Source: Arion vulgaris (Eukaryota; Mollusca; Gastropoda; Stylommatophora; Arionidae). From it: DNA of 64,000 bases. Positions 22,996 through 35,760 of this stretch are shown in pieces. The notes below the pieces were generated by a model that saw nothing but the letters and a program-made list of their open reading frames with translations, made no database searches and was not told the DNA's origin. Numbering within the stretch: position 1 is the stretch's first letter; every line of letters begins with the position of its first letter. The DNA is taken from assembly GCA_020796225.1 (NCBI GenBank), contig CM036755.1:42636306-42700305 (forward strand). Direction: 5' to 3'. The translations under genes and the position numbers were made by a program.

Positions 22996-23440
22996 TGTGA
23001 CTTTCATCATCCTCAAACATTGTCCAGTTGCCATTTTCATGACCATGTGGTTGTTGCTGATGTGTCTGAGCATTAGAGTGTAAGACTTGACCTGCACTTA
23101 ACTGGGTACCACTAACAATGTTCATAGCCATGTGACTTCTTGAAACCTCTGAACCATCACTGAGAGCTAATGGATTAACATGTCCACCATCACCACTTAA
23201 TGAGAAAGGGTTGGTGAGCTGATGCATGGTATCTGCACTCTCCAGGCTACCAGTCCCCACAACCTGGGATGAAACTGGAACAACTACAGATGACACATTT
23301 GTAGCTGTGTTGGCAAACACTGTTGCTGGTGCAGTGTTTTGTTTCAGAAGTTTCTGATTGACTGGAGAAGTTGGAGGTGATTGAGTTGGAGAGAATGGGG
23401 GTGACTTTGAACTGTGTGGTGAGTCATCTTTCACACCCAT
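22996..23440 (-). CDS. REPS: REPS-like exon, Ser/Pro-rich linker
   Basis: The largest visible exon, 445 nt, runs from a TTATCTTAACAG acceptor to a CACA/GTAAGT donor. It begins MGVKDDSPHSSKSPPFSPTQ, then SPPTSPVNQ. This matches the SP-rich block between the two EH domains in REPS proteins, a likely target for proline-directed kinases. It goes on through Ser/Thr/Val-rich sequence to NGNWTMFEDDESH. It enters in phase 0 and leaves in phase 1, fitting both neighbours. The internal ATG is not a start: the exon is preceded by a good acceptor and an in-phase exon. Confidence 0.88.
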
Positions 23441-23721
23441 CTGTTAAGATAAATCATAACAAACAACACTACATAGGTAAGAATAGCTACAAGAAACAAT
23501 ATTTATCAATATATAGTAATTATAATGAATAGGTTGTATTTCAAGAAAAGAAAAAACCTTATTTGCCATACCAATGAACATAATTAGCAAGTTCAGTCGA
23601 CTTTGTTGATACAGGCCGTGTTCACTGAAAAGTCAGTACTAAGGACTTATCTAATCAATGCAATACTCATCTCATTTTCACAAAACAAAGTATAACAAAT
23701 ACAATAACAGCACTCAAATAC

Positions 23722-23869
23722 CTGTGATGAAAACTGACTTGATTGACTGCTGACTACAACAGGCTGGTCTGGTACAATTCCTCTGTACTGTCCTGATAAT
23801 GAGCGACTGTGAGATTTCTTAGTCACGGGAGGAGGTGGTAGCTGTCCAGACAACTGGGCATTTATTTTG
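23722..23869 (-). CDS. REPS: REPS-like exon, PPPP segment
   Basis: The exon runs from a TTATTGTAG acceptor to a CACAG/GTATTT donor. It encodes SKINAQLSGQLPPPPVTKKS, then HSRSLSGQYRGIVPDQ and a Gln/Ser tail. The PPPP(x)KxxHSRSxSG sequence matches the linker after EH1 in REPS proteins. The basic HSRSLSG site is a plausible phosphorylation or 14-3-3-type motif, which is inference only. Phases fit on both sides (2 in, 0 out). Confidence 0.85.
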
Positions 23870-24475
23870 CTACAATAAATGACACAGGATGAATGTATTC
23901 TTTAATATTACTAAGACATTCTGAGAAAAAACATAAAACATCACAAGAACATATTAACAAGAATGTTGTCAAATGTTTAGTATATTCTTAATTAACATGC
24001 TTGCTACTAAAACATGAGTAAGTTATTAAAAAAAAAAAAAAAAAAAAAATTAAAGCCTTTGAAATGTTAACATACATAAGAATTGGATACTGTTCATGAA
24101 AAAATAGTCCACAAATAATAAAGCCCTGGAAAAATTAAGGATGACAAACAAACAAACATTAAAAGAGATTAAAAATAACAATTAAGAGATTAAAAATAAC
24201 AATTAACAAATAAAATATTTAAACCCATAAAAAAGATATGATACACTGATGGAAACCATAACTACAGCTCATTCAAAATTTGTGAACATCTTTATGAATC
24301 GATATAAAATAATCCACTTGACAGAAATTGCTGATTTTATTTACATTTTTCTAAAGGTAACAGTGGCGAACTTCCTAAAGTATTTTTTGCCACCCAAACC
24401 TTTAGTGCTGTAAGATTTTACTTATATGTTATTAGTAAAATAACAGCAATGTTGATTTTGTATATATATAGAAGT
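23870..24475. other. intron sequence with a poly-A run
   Basis: AT-rich sequence with an A-tract at about 24028-24049 and a short direct repeat AAGAGATTAAAAATAACAAT at 24161-24205. No exon or retroposon body could be tied to the A-tract. Confidence 0.5.
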
Positions 24476-24809
24476 TTAACCCTTTAGCTGCTGAATACTA
24501 TTCAATATGTGTTACTCTGTGCTGAATACTTTTACTCATATACTCCTCTCTGTGCTGAATACTTTTCCTCCAAATACAAGAGAGATTTGTCAGGCGTGTA
24601 GACTCTGTTTTACGCCCGAAAATATAAAGTGTGCTGGCGTGTTTTTACCCAGTCAACTCTAAAAACAGGGTAGACAACTGACCATGTAAACCATGATCTA
24701 GTTTTGAGTTGTGGATCTGACTAGATCTCTATACGAAATCCATTAATGTAACGACAGACATGAGTGTAAAAGTGAAACCAGTGGCTGTACAAGTATTTGT
24801 TGTATATCT

Positions 24810-25040
24810 ATCTATTCTCTAATCCTGTTTTGTCAGGTGAAAAGAAGATACATAGAACGAGCCTCTCTATGCATCTTGTCTTTCTTTCTCTTCTCCAATC
24901 CTAATTTGCCTCATAGCTTCAGGGTAAGAAGAGATTTCTAGCACAGACTTTTGTGTGTGCTTCATAAATAGTGTCTTTCATCACCTCTGTATCTCTGAGG
25001 TCCTGAGGTGAAAGAATACGTGAAGAAGAAGACTTCACTA
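24810..25040 (+). mobile_element. degraded retroposon copy
   Basis: TCTATTCTCTAATCCTGTTT and the following GAGCCTCTCTATGCA repeat a stretch at 3583-3660. GTGTGCTTCATAAATAGTGT repeats a stretch at about 25750 with few changes. It ends in GAAGAAGAAGAC, an AAG-type tail. Probably a truncated retroposon inside the piggyBac element. Confidence 0.5.
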
Positions 25041-25089
25041 AAAAAAAAAAGAATATAAGAAAAAAATGGCAAGAATGTTTACATAAGAT

Positions 25090-25365
25090 GCCGATAAGAG
25101 GGAATCATCATCAAGGTGCGTATCCTTTATATGACGTTGCTCTCTTTGCAGCGCATCTTAAATTCACACAGGCCATCGTGACGCTAGATGTGACCAAAGT
25201 ATCAAATTTGCCTGTACAGTATGTTGTTTGTCAGCCAATTCTCTTTAACATTTTGTTCTTTTCAGGACATCAGTGTTCTTTCTTTTTTTCTGTCCATGGT
25301 ATTCGTAGGATTTTTCTGTAGCATTTAGTTTCGAAGGACTGGATTTTCGTTTTTGTTTTTAAGAG
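25090..25365 (-). mobile_element. RTE LINE 3' fragment
   Basis: It starts AATCATCATCAAGGTGCGTA and then follows the 3' end of the RTE element at 13186-13540, including GCAGCGCATCTTAAATTCAC, CAGTGTTCTTTC and TTAGTTTCGAAGGACTGGAT. About 110 bp are missing internally compared with that copy. It shows that this RTE family has more than one copy in the window. Confidence 0.85.
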
Positions 25366-25470
25366 GGAATATGTTTGCATAAGAAAGCGATAAGAGGGAA
25401 GAACATGAGACATTGAGCAGATGAAGTGTGAGGGTAGGATGAGAGTAGAAGACGGAGAAAATAATGTGAA

Positions 25471-25600
25471 AATGAGAGAACAAGAGGTGGATAACATTGA
25501 AAGGTAGATTGAATGAGAGAACAAGAGGTGGATAACATTGAAAGGTAGATTGAATGAAAGAACAAGAGGTGGATAACATTGAAAGGTAGATTGAATAAAG
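25471..25600. repeat. 41-bp tandem repeat, three copies
   Basis: Three units of GAGAACAAGAGGTGGATAAC followed by ATTGAAAGGTAGATTGAATGA. The minus-strand ORFs across it (Phe/Leu/Ser-rich repeats) are a product of the array and should not be annotated. Confidence 0.93.
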
Positions 25601-25689
25601 AGGAAAATACAATGAAAGAATAACAAACAAAGAAATAAATAAGATAGATGTGAAAGAGAAGAAAATAGTGGAACAAGACAATTAGTTAT

Positions 25690-26000
25690 TGGCAAGGAAA
25701 CTGATCATAGTGACAGGATAAGGAGAGATTTTTTGAACAGGCTTTTCTGTGCGCTTCATAAATAGTGTTTTTCACTGCCTCTGTTATTTCTGAAGTCCAC
25801 CTTTTGAATGGAAGGCTTTTTTGCTTTGTATCCACTGTATTGGTATAACATTGCCCTTTGAAGGGCACTGTCTGTTGGTAATCTGCTTATGTGGCAAACC
25901 ATTTAATTTGTTGCTTCTTGATAAAGTTCAGTACTGATGTTGTGCCCACTTTTTCCTGATGTCTTCATTTCTAAACCGGTCTCTTCTTGATACTCCTAGC
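25690..26000 (-). pseudogene. LINE fragment, endonuclease-RT linker
   Basis: Minus-strand translation gives LPFKRWTSEITEAVKNTIYE followed by AHRKACSKN, the kind of charged helical linker found between the endonuclease and RT domains of LINE proteins. The same DNA is recognisable in smeared form at about 51660-51890, a useful reference for that region. Confidence 0.6.
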
Positions 26001-26329
26001 ATTCTGCGTAGATACTTCATCTCTTTTGTGACTAGTTTTCTTCTGTCATTTCCACTAACTGCCTGCGAGTGAATATTGCATCTGTACAGCTCCTATTCCT
26101 CCAAAATCCCATTTATGTGTCGCTGAGCTGTGGCTCGACAGTCATGGCAGCCTTTTTTAAATGTCCAAAGTATTTGTTGTAAATGAGGTTAATGACAAAC
26201 ATTGTAAATAGATTAAAGATAATAACAAACTTGAGATATGGTCACACATTGAATTTTATTTTAATCATGGTTTTATTCATACAACTTCAAAAAATTCACT
26301 GTAGAAGCTAACAGCACACATAATAAATT

Positions 26330-26513
26330 CATACAAATAATACTGCATGTTACAATATGTACATCTATTAGCATACATAACAATAAATCTTACAAATAAT
26401 ACTGCATGTTACAATATGTACATCTATTAGCATACATAACAATAAATTCATACAAATAATACTGCATGTTACAATATGTACATCTATTAGCATACATAAC
26501 AATAAATTATTAT
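26330..26513. repeat. 60-bp tandem repeat, three copies
   Basis: Three near-identical units of ATACAAATAATACTGCATGT plus TACAATATGTACATCTATTAGCATACATAACAATAAATTC. They lie inside the P-element-like fragment. Confidence 0.93.
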
Positions 26514-26523
26514 GGTACTGGTA

Positions 26524-26727
26524 TCATACTGTGAATCCCACTCGCTGACCAGATTGAGAGAGATGGGTGTCAAATTGTGCAGCCCAAAAGAATGACATAC
26601 TAAATATGCAAGGATATTGATTAATCAACATCGAACTGGCGTGGTGCTGACGCTGCTGGATTTGCTGAGGCGGAGATTGAGCACCTATGGACATGTCCGG
26701 AGTGCTATGATAATAGTTCTCATATAA
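26524..26727 (-). CDS. exon-like ORF of unknown origin
   Basis: After a good acceptor (TTTATTGTTTTCAG) a 67-residue frame runs to a TGA. It begins LYENYYHSTPDMSIGAQSPP, then QQIQQRQHHASSMLINQYPC and a hydrophobic-aromatic end. I do not recognise it. It has the look of a terminal coding exon: Gln/His/Pro-rich and GC-richer than its surroundings. It could be a captured host exon, part of a P-element variant, or chance. No start codon is claimed. Confidence 0.35.
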   Translation of the reverse strand, partial: LYENYYHSTPDMSIGAQSPPQQIQQRQHHASSMLINQYPCIFSMSFFWAAQFDTHLSQSGQRVGFTV

Positions 26728-26869
26728 CTGAAAACAATAAATTCATCACAACAATGGTTCATAATGATGCATGTTACAATATGGACATCTATTAGCACAC
26801 ATAACAATAAATTCATCAGTTACTATGTGAAAAAGTTGGACATTACAATAGAACTGTTAATTGTGCTTC

Positions 26870-28491
<1,622 letters not shown>

Positions 28492-28886
28492 TTTATGAAA
28501 TAAATATATAATAAATATACACAGACTAATACTCCAAACACAAGAATTAACACGAGTAGAAAGTAGACTCAACCCCGGGTCACGCCGGATGTACAAAATG
28601 ACTTCCCAAACTTTTTCCAGCATATAAAAACCGGTTTGACCAGTAACACAGGTGTTCAAATGTGTGTAAATTGGTCACAGATGTCTAAAAATAGCTGTTC
28701 TTTATCACTAGAATATACACTAGAATTTTCAAGAAAACGAAAGTAGACAGATTTAGCAGCCAAATTAGAATTGTTGAACGGAAAATTACGTCGTTAGCCC
28801 ACAGAGGACAGAAAATAAATTAGCATTTATACGGCTTTAGCAGTCTACGGAACACCGGATATATGCGTTAGCAGCTAAAGGGTTAA

Positions 28887-29756
28887 CAGTACCGTAGCCA
28901 AGTTTTTAAATAATCCTTTTTTAAGTACTGTACTCAAGTGTTGCATGAAAATTAAGTAATTTATAGGTTTTCAATATGTGAGTATCTATCACTCTATATT
29001 TTTAATGTTTCAGGTCTGGCCCAGCATATAAAAAGTTTGCCCACCTCAGCTCTAAGACCGTAGAAGAATGGATCACTAATTTTTATCTGAATTTTTGATT
29101 CAATTAGAAAGTACTTTTTCCGCTTGTACAATACTTTGTTCGTGTGCACAATAGACCTCATATTCCCATGTCAATCATCTTTATAAGTAGGTCTTTTCTC
29201 CATACCCGATTGTAAGCTTGCTAAAAGTAAATGAAGAAGGCTATTGTGTGTTTATTGCTCTAGAAGTTGTCAAGTATTCTTTGAGTAAGCCTAAAAGTTT
29301 ATTTTCATTGCATCTGCCAGATTTTAATATTGCCTGTATGTGGCATAGAGTGTTAAATTGATTTTAAACCAGTAGACAACCTGTTGCCTACAGGTCGGCT
29401 GGGGACAGCCAAAGGCTAACGGAGAGCTTAACCCAGTAACGCTGGCTAAAACTGGACACATCCAAGGATAAACACCAGAGCCCAAATGGCGTGAAGAGGG
29501 ACGCAACCTGTCCATGAAGGTTGCATGAATCAGATTTCCAATGAATAAGCAAAATTTTTTGCAAAATTTATGGGGAAATCTGGTACATCAGACAGGTTGA
29601 TCGTGAGATAAGGAGAGAAACCAGTAGATAAATAGACATTTTTGTTTATTCGTTTTCTTCAGTATTGTTCTTAATGTGTTTATTTCATGGTCATGTTAAT
29701 AATCTCTCTTTGTTTAAATATTTTACATCAGTATAAATTCCTGTAAATAAACTAAC
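28887..29756. other. intron with a possible retroposon piece
   Basis: No exon was found. 29365-29520 (GGTCGGCTGGGGACAGCC, AACGCTGGCTAAAACTGG) is GC-richer than its surroundings and may be a SINE-like fragment, but no second copy is visible in the window. Confidence 0.4.
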
Positions 29757-29817
29757 CTCTCAGGTGTTACACTGTCAGGCTCACCAGATGATTTCTTTCT
29801 GTCTCCTGGGACAAAAC
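29757..29817 (-). CDS. REPS: REPS-like exon, short linker exon after EH1
   Basis: A 61-nt exon between a TTTGTTTTCAG acceptor and a GAGAG/GTTAGT donor encodes GFVPGDRKKSSGEPDSVTPE with split codons at both ends. It joins the EH1 exon (phase 1) to the PPPP exon (phase 2) without a frame break. Its basic/acidic linker composition fits REPS, though the sequence itself is weakly conserved. Confidence 0.75.
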
Positions 29818-30240
29818 CTGAAAACAAACAATATGAGAGTAAAACAACATGTTTCACACTATGCTCAAATAATGATAGCAAACTTAATTCAGTTCAGTTT
29901 CCCGATCGACATTTCCGCACATTGGACAAATCCATATGTGCTCCATCATCCAATGCAATAGCTATCTCAATGTTTTCACTCACTGTACCAAGTGATATCG
30001 TTGGTACATCTTCTCTCACTACGCTGCATATATCCCTGGTATGTTTGTCCCCACTTAACTTTTATTTCAATCAGGCAGTTCAATGTCACAGATTATATTT
30101 ACCCATTTGTAGAACTCCCATGGACTGCTAAAATGACTAATGTTGAGGTGTTGAATGAGATCAAGACACAGAGAAAGCGTATCAATATAAGAAAGAGGCA
30201 GTCATCATTTTTGGGCATGTGATGAGGAGGGAGGTTTAAA
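29818..30240. other. intron sequence, nothing recognised
   Basis: Overlapping small plus-strand ORFs are present without any family signature or splice support. Confidence 0.45.
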
Positions 30241-30244
30241 ACAC

Positions 30245-30365
30245 ATTGTGAGAACCAGTAAATCGATGTGCTGGCCTACTTGTAGGCGCATAACTGGAAC
30301 AGCAAACAATCACTCTTACGCTCAGATCACATACAAATCACAAAGAGTGGTTAACAAGGGTCAAT
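30245..30365 (+). repeat. interspersed repeat, inverted relative at 59675-59815
   Basis: GTGCTGGCCTACTTGTAGGC, then GCATAACTGG and CACAAAGAGTGGTTAACAAG, match the reverse complement of 59690-59810. The family is interspersed and present in both orientations, probably part of a retroposon. Confidence 0.7.
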
Positions 30366-30483
30366 GTGGAGCATTGAAAAGAAACTTCTAATGCGTAATT
30401 TTCAAACAAATATTTCTCAACTTGACAGAGTCTAATTTAGTCAATAATACAAAATTCATGTTCCCAACTGTTAGATATTAAAT

Positions 30484-30999
30484 CCACCCGAGTGGTTACC
30501 GGGCCCAAAATTTTGGGACTGTAGAGAATAGAACCACTGTTACCTGCCACGCATGTCGAAGGCAACAAGGAGGTTTGGCTGAAATCGCTGCAAGTATTCA
30601 CTAGGGAATGCTAACCCAATACAAATGCTTGCAGAAAACGGATGCACCAGGTCGTAAGACGATAACATGGTGAAAATGACCACAATGAGGAATGGGATAA
30701 CGGATTCTACGGTCACCAATCTGCCTCAGAGATTTAGCCAAGGAGTAAGAATGTCAGACCTACCATCCCGAGGGTGGCCAAAACTTACTGCTGGAAGAGG
30801 TTGGCACAAACGGGAAGCAGAAATCATAGGAATTATATTCTACAGAACTGCCCCAGTATGCAGACTTGAGAAGAAAGAGGTGGCCCAGTTACACTAGCGT
30901 CCAAAACAAACTGTATGGCCTGGTTGATAATCTGAGGCAGACGGCTGTCTTTATTAGAGAATCCGAAATCCTAATCTAGTGAGAATGCAGAAGAAGAAA
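30484..30999 (+). mobile_element. retroposon copy B with AAG-rich tail
   Basis: Second copy of the element at 5613-6133, same strand. It has the same opening GGTTACCGGGCCCAAA, the GTTTGGCTGAAATCG region and the end GTGAGAATGCAGAAGAAG. The two copies differ by many small indels, so they are old or imperfectly assembled. Confidence 0.75.
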
Positions 31000-31350
31000 T
31001 TAAATCAAGTACCATCTTCCTCTGTACAAAAAAACTAAGTTTTCCCTCTTTTGATCTAATTGTAACAGGTTTCAATTTTTTTTAACTTCAATTTAATACC
31101 AGAAATTTAACAAGAGATCATGAGAATGACAAGATCATAAAAAAAGATGGACTGAAATGAAAGAAAAACAATACCTTGTTCAGTTCCTTTTAAAAAAAAA
31201 CTTTGGCAGAGGGATATCTTTACCTGAAAGTATTAAAGGATAAATAATCACACACAATATTTCAACAATTGTACATATCACTATGCAATTTCTGTTATCA
31301 AAAACTACAAATCTTGATAGGTAATAAATACATAAATTACATTGTGAACA
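31000..31350. other. intron sequence, nothing recognised
   Basis: AT-rich sequence with short A-runs. No exon or element border was seen. Confidence 0.5.
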
Positions 31351-32186
31351 TTCTTCTTCTTGGGCTTTTCCGTCTCAGTTTTTTGCCGTTAAGCGTTAAG
31401 GTTTAATTGATGATCGGTTTCAAGACGGAGCACGCTTGATATTGTGGAGTTTAAGATGTCTGCAACTCTATCAATCCATGCCCTGGTCTTTTCTTAGTCT
31501 GCCCTTCCTCTCAAATGATTTCATTTTCAGGTTGTACGCTCTTGCAACTGGTGTAGTTATTCTCACCAAAGTGGCCAAACCAGTTGAGTCTGTTTTTAAA
31601 TGATCTATCAACAGGTGTTGTTCCGTCTGTTCTTCTAAATTCTTCATTTCTTATATGGCCTCTTGTTTTATTTACCACTTTTCTCAAGCATCTCATTTCA
31701 TGGGTGGTAATTTTACCTTCTTGTTCTTTTGTCATAGCCCAAGTTTGCATTGGTAGCATAGTGTTGGTATGAAGACTGCATTTATAATCTGTTTTTAAGG
31801 CCTCTACAGGAATTGCTGAGTGTTTCAAGATTGGGGTAAGTTGGTATGTAATGTTGTTGGCTTGCTGGATTCTAGTTTTGATCTCTGTCCAGTCTACTGT
31901 CAGATGAAGACACTTTCAGGTATTTGAATTCTCTCACCTGTTTTTAGCGTTTGGTTGTTTATTTGTATGTTTATATCTTTATGTTCTCTGTTTATAGTTA
32001 TGACATGTCTTTTGAATGTTGAACTTCATGTTGTATTTGATGCATCTATTGTTGAGTAAGCTTATGTTCTTGCAGCTGTTCATTATTATTATTATGGAAT
32101 AGATACTGGTTGTCAGCAAAGAGCAGTTCATTTTGTTGGTCTACGTCCAGTGATGTTTCAGCTATTTTGGTGATACTATCCATGTA

Positions 32187-33132
32187 CGAGGGGAGGTCAG
32201 AAAGTAATGCACCACATTTTTGTTCTCTGGTAATAATAGAGACAGGATCATGAAATTTTGCACACTTGCAGTATGACGTGCTGATTGTGTGCACCAAATT
32301 TCACTGTATTCTGATCCATAGAACGCATGCAACAAACCGTTGAAATGGCGAGTGTCAACAATGTCCATTACAAACAGAGAATTGTTATAGAATTTCTGGT
32401 TGTGGAGAAAGGAAATGTGAACATTCATAAACGATTGTGGTGTGCAGTCTACAGAAGTTGTGTAGTATATATGAACACTGTTAGTCGCGGGTTTCAGAGA
32501 ATTAAAGGTAAAGAAAATGGATATATGGGGCTGCAGGTTTAACCGCACGTTTCTGGACGCTCTGCCAAGGCTTTGCGTCTCAACATGTTGAACCGTGCTG
32601 ATGCCATTATTCGTGAGGATAGGCGTATCACCAGCCAACAATTGGCTTTGAAACTTTCAATATACTGACAATACACTGACAAAACTCAAGAGATGGTTCT
32701 GCAGAGTTCGTCCTAACATCTGATTTGTTGCTCCAACACGACAATGCATGCCCTCACACAAGTCTGGCAACACAGGAAGCAATCAACAAACTTGGTAGGA
32801 CTGTGCTACCCCATCCACCACATAGCCCCGATCTGGCTCCATCTGATTTTCATCTGTTCGGTCTCCAAAATTCACTGCGTGGCACACGGTTTGACAATGA
32901 CGAGGATGTGATTTGCGCAGTTAAGAAATGGCTGTGTGAGAAAGAGAAAACTTGGTACAGACTAGGCATCCATGGCCTTGTTCCACGCTGGCGTAAAGCT
33001 GTAACTTGGATGGAGATTATGTTTAAAATAGATAGTATTAAGGATATGTTCAGCTACAATCTGAAAATTTCACATTTTTCCAATAGTTTATTTTCAAAAA
33101 ATTGTGGTGCATTACTTTCTGACCTCCTCTCG
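32187..33132 (+). mobile_element. mariner-type DNA transposon, internally deleted
   Basis: The inverted ends GGAGGTCAGAAAGTAATGCA (left) and TGCATTACTTTCTGACCTCC (right) are a perfect match over 20 bp. TA precedes the left end, while the right border reads CGTTTA, so the exact edge is blurred by a base or two. At 946 bp it is shorter than a full mariner (about 1.3 kb). It sits inside the LINE at 31351-33240 and so is younger than that LINE. Confidence 0.9.
32345..33060 (+). pseudogene. mariner transposase, deleted and frameshifted
   Basis: The N-terminal part starts MASVNNVHYKQRIVIEFLVV and keeps the helix-turn-helix with NIHKRLW and TVSRGFQRIKG. A second frame continues LNMLNRADAIIREDRRITSQ then QLALKLSI. 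The C-terminal part has LLQHDNACPHTS (second catalytic Asp) and LPHPPHSPDLAPSDFHLFG (third Asp, DD34D spacing region). The stretch with the first catalytic Asp is deleted near 32665-32720, so it cannot be active. Confidence 0.88.
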
Positions 33133-33240
33133 TTTATAATGAAGAGTAGAGGTGATAAAACACATCCTTGCTGTACTCCTAAAGTTACTGGAAACTAATT
33201 TGTGAGTCTAGCTCTTGTAGGTATGAAAGTTGTAAACATT

Positions 33241-33788
33241 TAACTTGAAATATTAAATATTTTAGAGAAATGGATGGAATAGCAGATACCTCTATCTTTT
33301 TTTCTATGTTGAAGGTATAGGTTTAGCCTCCAGTGAGATGATTTTTGTCTTAGTAAAAATAATAAAGCAGTAAATATTATAAATCCAGTCTAGAAAATTC
33401 TCCTAGTGGCCCATAGTCAGAAATATGCTGTAATGAAAGCTTAAAACTATTACTATATTGTATTGTATTCCTCTCACCATTATGCGCACATAAGGTCTAC
33501 AAGCAATTTTTCCACACCGCTTATACTGGGCAACCATTCAACTCTTATATGGAACTGAGTGCGATATCTCTCGTCTCTCTCAGTAAAGTTTGTTTCAGAG
33601 TTTTCCTAGGTCATCCTTTCTTTCTTGAACCATTTTCTTCCCACTTCAAGGCATGCTTTGTGCTTATTTTATAATTTTATACCAGAGTATGCACAACAAA
33701 TTCCATCTTCTTCCTTATAACAGTTGTTACTAGTGGCAGACCAGACATTTCTCAGATTTCATCATCTCTCATTTATTCATCCCACTTT
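33241..33788. other. intron sequence, nothing recognised
   Basis: No exon, RNA gene or repeat border was identified. Confidence 0.5.
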
Positions 33789-34258
33789 GTGTTCATTATT
33801 TTCCACATACATCTTCTTTTAAATACATTCTACTTTCCTTGTTTATATCTTGTTATTTTCCCATACATCTTCTTTAAATACATTCTACTTTCCTTGTTTA
33901 TATCTTGTTATTTTCCACATACATCTTCTTTTAAATACATTCTACTTTCCTTGTTCATATCTTGTTATTTTCCACATACATCTTCTTTTAAATACATTCT
34001 ACTTTCCTTGTTCATATCTTGTTATTTTCCACATACATCTTCTTTTAAATACATTCTACTTTCCTTGTTTATATCTTGTTATTTTCCACATACATCTTCT
34101 TTTAAATACATTCTACTTTCCTTGTTCATATCTTGTTATTTTCCACATACATCTTCTTTTAAATACATTCTACTTTCCTTGTTCATATCTTGTTATTTTC
34201 CACATACATCTTCTTTTAAATACATTCTACTTTCCTTGTTCATATCTTGTTATTTTCC
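33789..34258. repeat. 57-bp minisatellite, eight copies
   Basis: Eight units of TTTTCCACATACATCTTCTT plus TTAAATACATTCTACTTTCCTTGTTCATATCTTGTTA. Differences between units are few (TTTATA/TTCATA and one shorter unit near 33860). The two long overlapping ORFs across it only exist because 57 is a multiple of three, and they are not genes. Confidence 0.95.
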
Positions 34259-34469
34259 AACTCTCATTGGTTCATTTTAGGATTGAAACATTGGAATTGA
34301 AAATTGTACTTAGTTTTAAACTATATAACCAGGAGTGTTTTATTTGACTTAAAAAGCTGATGTTGGTGGCAATTGGTAGCTTAATTTCTTTTTTGGTATC
34401 TCATGTGCAGTCAAAATTGCTAATCAAATAGGTGAACTACTCTGTTATATTTATCATTTTAGAGTCAAG

Positions 34470-35760
34470 TGTATATCTGCATTACTTTTCATAGCTGCCT
34501 TCATTATATTTGTCTTATCGCAGCTTATCTTTGCATATTTTGGTTGTCTTTACTGAAAGCAAAATCATCTGCAAAAATCCAAATCTCCCTGTTGTCCATT
34601 TTCCACCCAGTCGATGTCAGTTTTGCCCCTGCAACATTTTCACATTCCCCAGTCAATGACCACTCCAAACAATAGAGGAGATAAAATACAACCTTGCTTA
34701 CTCCTGTGTCAATCACAAACCAGTCACTTTGGCCATCATCAGTGCAAACGCTAACCATCACACATTCTTTTGATAAGATTTATTATTGTGGCTAGTATTC
34801 AATAGCATCCCAGAATAGCCCACAATAAGATTCTCATTTCTGAAATTTGTGAAATATATGATAAGATGTTGCTGCTTCTCAATATGTTACTCCAAGGTCT
34901 AAAATCAGTTTGCTTTTCTCTCGAAGTTGCATCCACTTCTTTGTTTCCATTGAGAATGATTTTGCAAAATGCAGTTTTTGCAATCCTTAAGATCCCATTT
35001 TTGGAGGATCTTTTCAATTGTTCTCTCATTGTTCTGGGACTGTTTTTTCTTCCCTGATTTTATTTAATTAATTCATTAATTTTGTTAAATCTTGCACGGG
35101 GCTAATTGCTGTATTACCTACTACTTTGAGCATTTTTTCAGTTATGTTGTAATCGCCTACTGCCAATCAATATTACTTGATTTCAGTGGCATTTATCAAT
35201 TCTTCTTTTAAATTTGGGAGTCGTTTTTGCCTCTTTATCAAACTTATGTAGTTCTGAGGGGGTTTGGGTCTATTAGGATTTCTTTAAAATGTTCTAAACA
35301 TTTTTTTTCTGCTTGGTATCTGATGTGAGCACTTTACCATGTTTATTCTTGATTGGGTCACCCTTTGAAATAAAAGATCCAGTTAGCTGTTTTAGTGTAT
35401 TGTATAGCATTTAACTGCTTCCGGTCGTAACTGCCTTTTGTTTAGCTAGTTGATCAATTTATCTTTGATCTGAGTTAAGATCACTTCCTACATCTGCCCT
35501 TCTAGATGCACAGAGATCTAGCAGTGATGTTTTAAATTTTGTATCTATATAAAATGATCAATCTGATTTCTGGTCACCCCCAGGTGAGTGCCAGTACGCT
35601 TGTGAATTTCCTGTTGGCAAAGATCAATCCCTAAGTTTGAATGCATACATAACTCAGCCAGTCTCTCTCCATTAATATTCACTGAGTTTATTCCTTCTTT
35701 TCCTATAACTCTTCCCACTTCTACATTGCCTCTACTGACTTATTATATATGTTGTATAAT
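34470..35760 (-). pseudogene. degenerate LINE (endonuclease end, linker, RT part)
   Basis: On the minus strand, from high to low coordinate: GDHQKSD (about 35570), a linker with QLTGSFISKGDPIKNKHGKV (about 35340-35400), then SDWFVIDTGV (about 34720), an LSPLLF-like degraded motif and WIFADDFAFS (about 34580). This is the standard order of a non-LTR element. Nearly every domain is broken by stops. Confidence 0.65.

Larger units (their letters stand above)
26190..26820 (-). mobile_element. P-element-like 3' end fragment
   Basis: The start, TTAATGACAAACATTGTAAA and onward, matches 37797-37960. The far part (ATTAGCACACATAACA, AATTCATCA, TGCATGTTACAATATGGA) matches 38500-38565, the 3' end of the P-element-like transposon. 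The middle differs: it holds a 60-bp triplication and an unexplained exon-like ORF. It is inserted downstream of the piggyBac transposase stop. Confidence 0.65.
31351..33240 (-). mobile_element. LINE 3' part split by a mariner insertion
   Basis: On the minus strand the 3' end is an (AAG)n tail at 31351-31360. Upstream of it come NRLNWFGHFGE and EMRCLRKVVNKTRG (31560-31700), then NELLFADNQYLF (about 32115), an FADD-type motif with N for the second D. The RT frame stops at 32186, where a mariner begins, and resumes at about 33133 on the far side. The C-terminal region is close to that at 11901-12116. Confidence 0.8.

Noticed and set aside
23381..23440. ATG at 23440 as a gene start
   Set aside because: It sits directly behind a strong splice acceptor and in phase with the upstream REPS-like exon, so it is an internal Met.
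25270..25695. Three overlapping minus-strand Phe/Leu/Ser-rich ORFs
   Set aside because: Generated by the 41-bp tandem repeat and flanking purine-rich sequence; no domain and equal openness in three frames.
33789..34347. Two long overlapping ORFs with a repeated YILLSLFISCYFPHTSSFK-type sequence
   Set aside because: They exist only because the underlying 57-bp minisatellite is a multiple of three; both frames are equally open and no start, splice or domain support exists.
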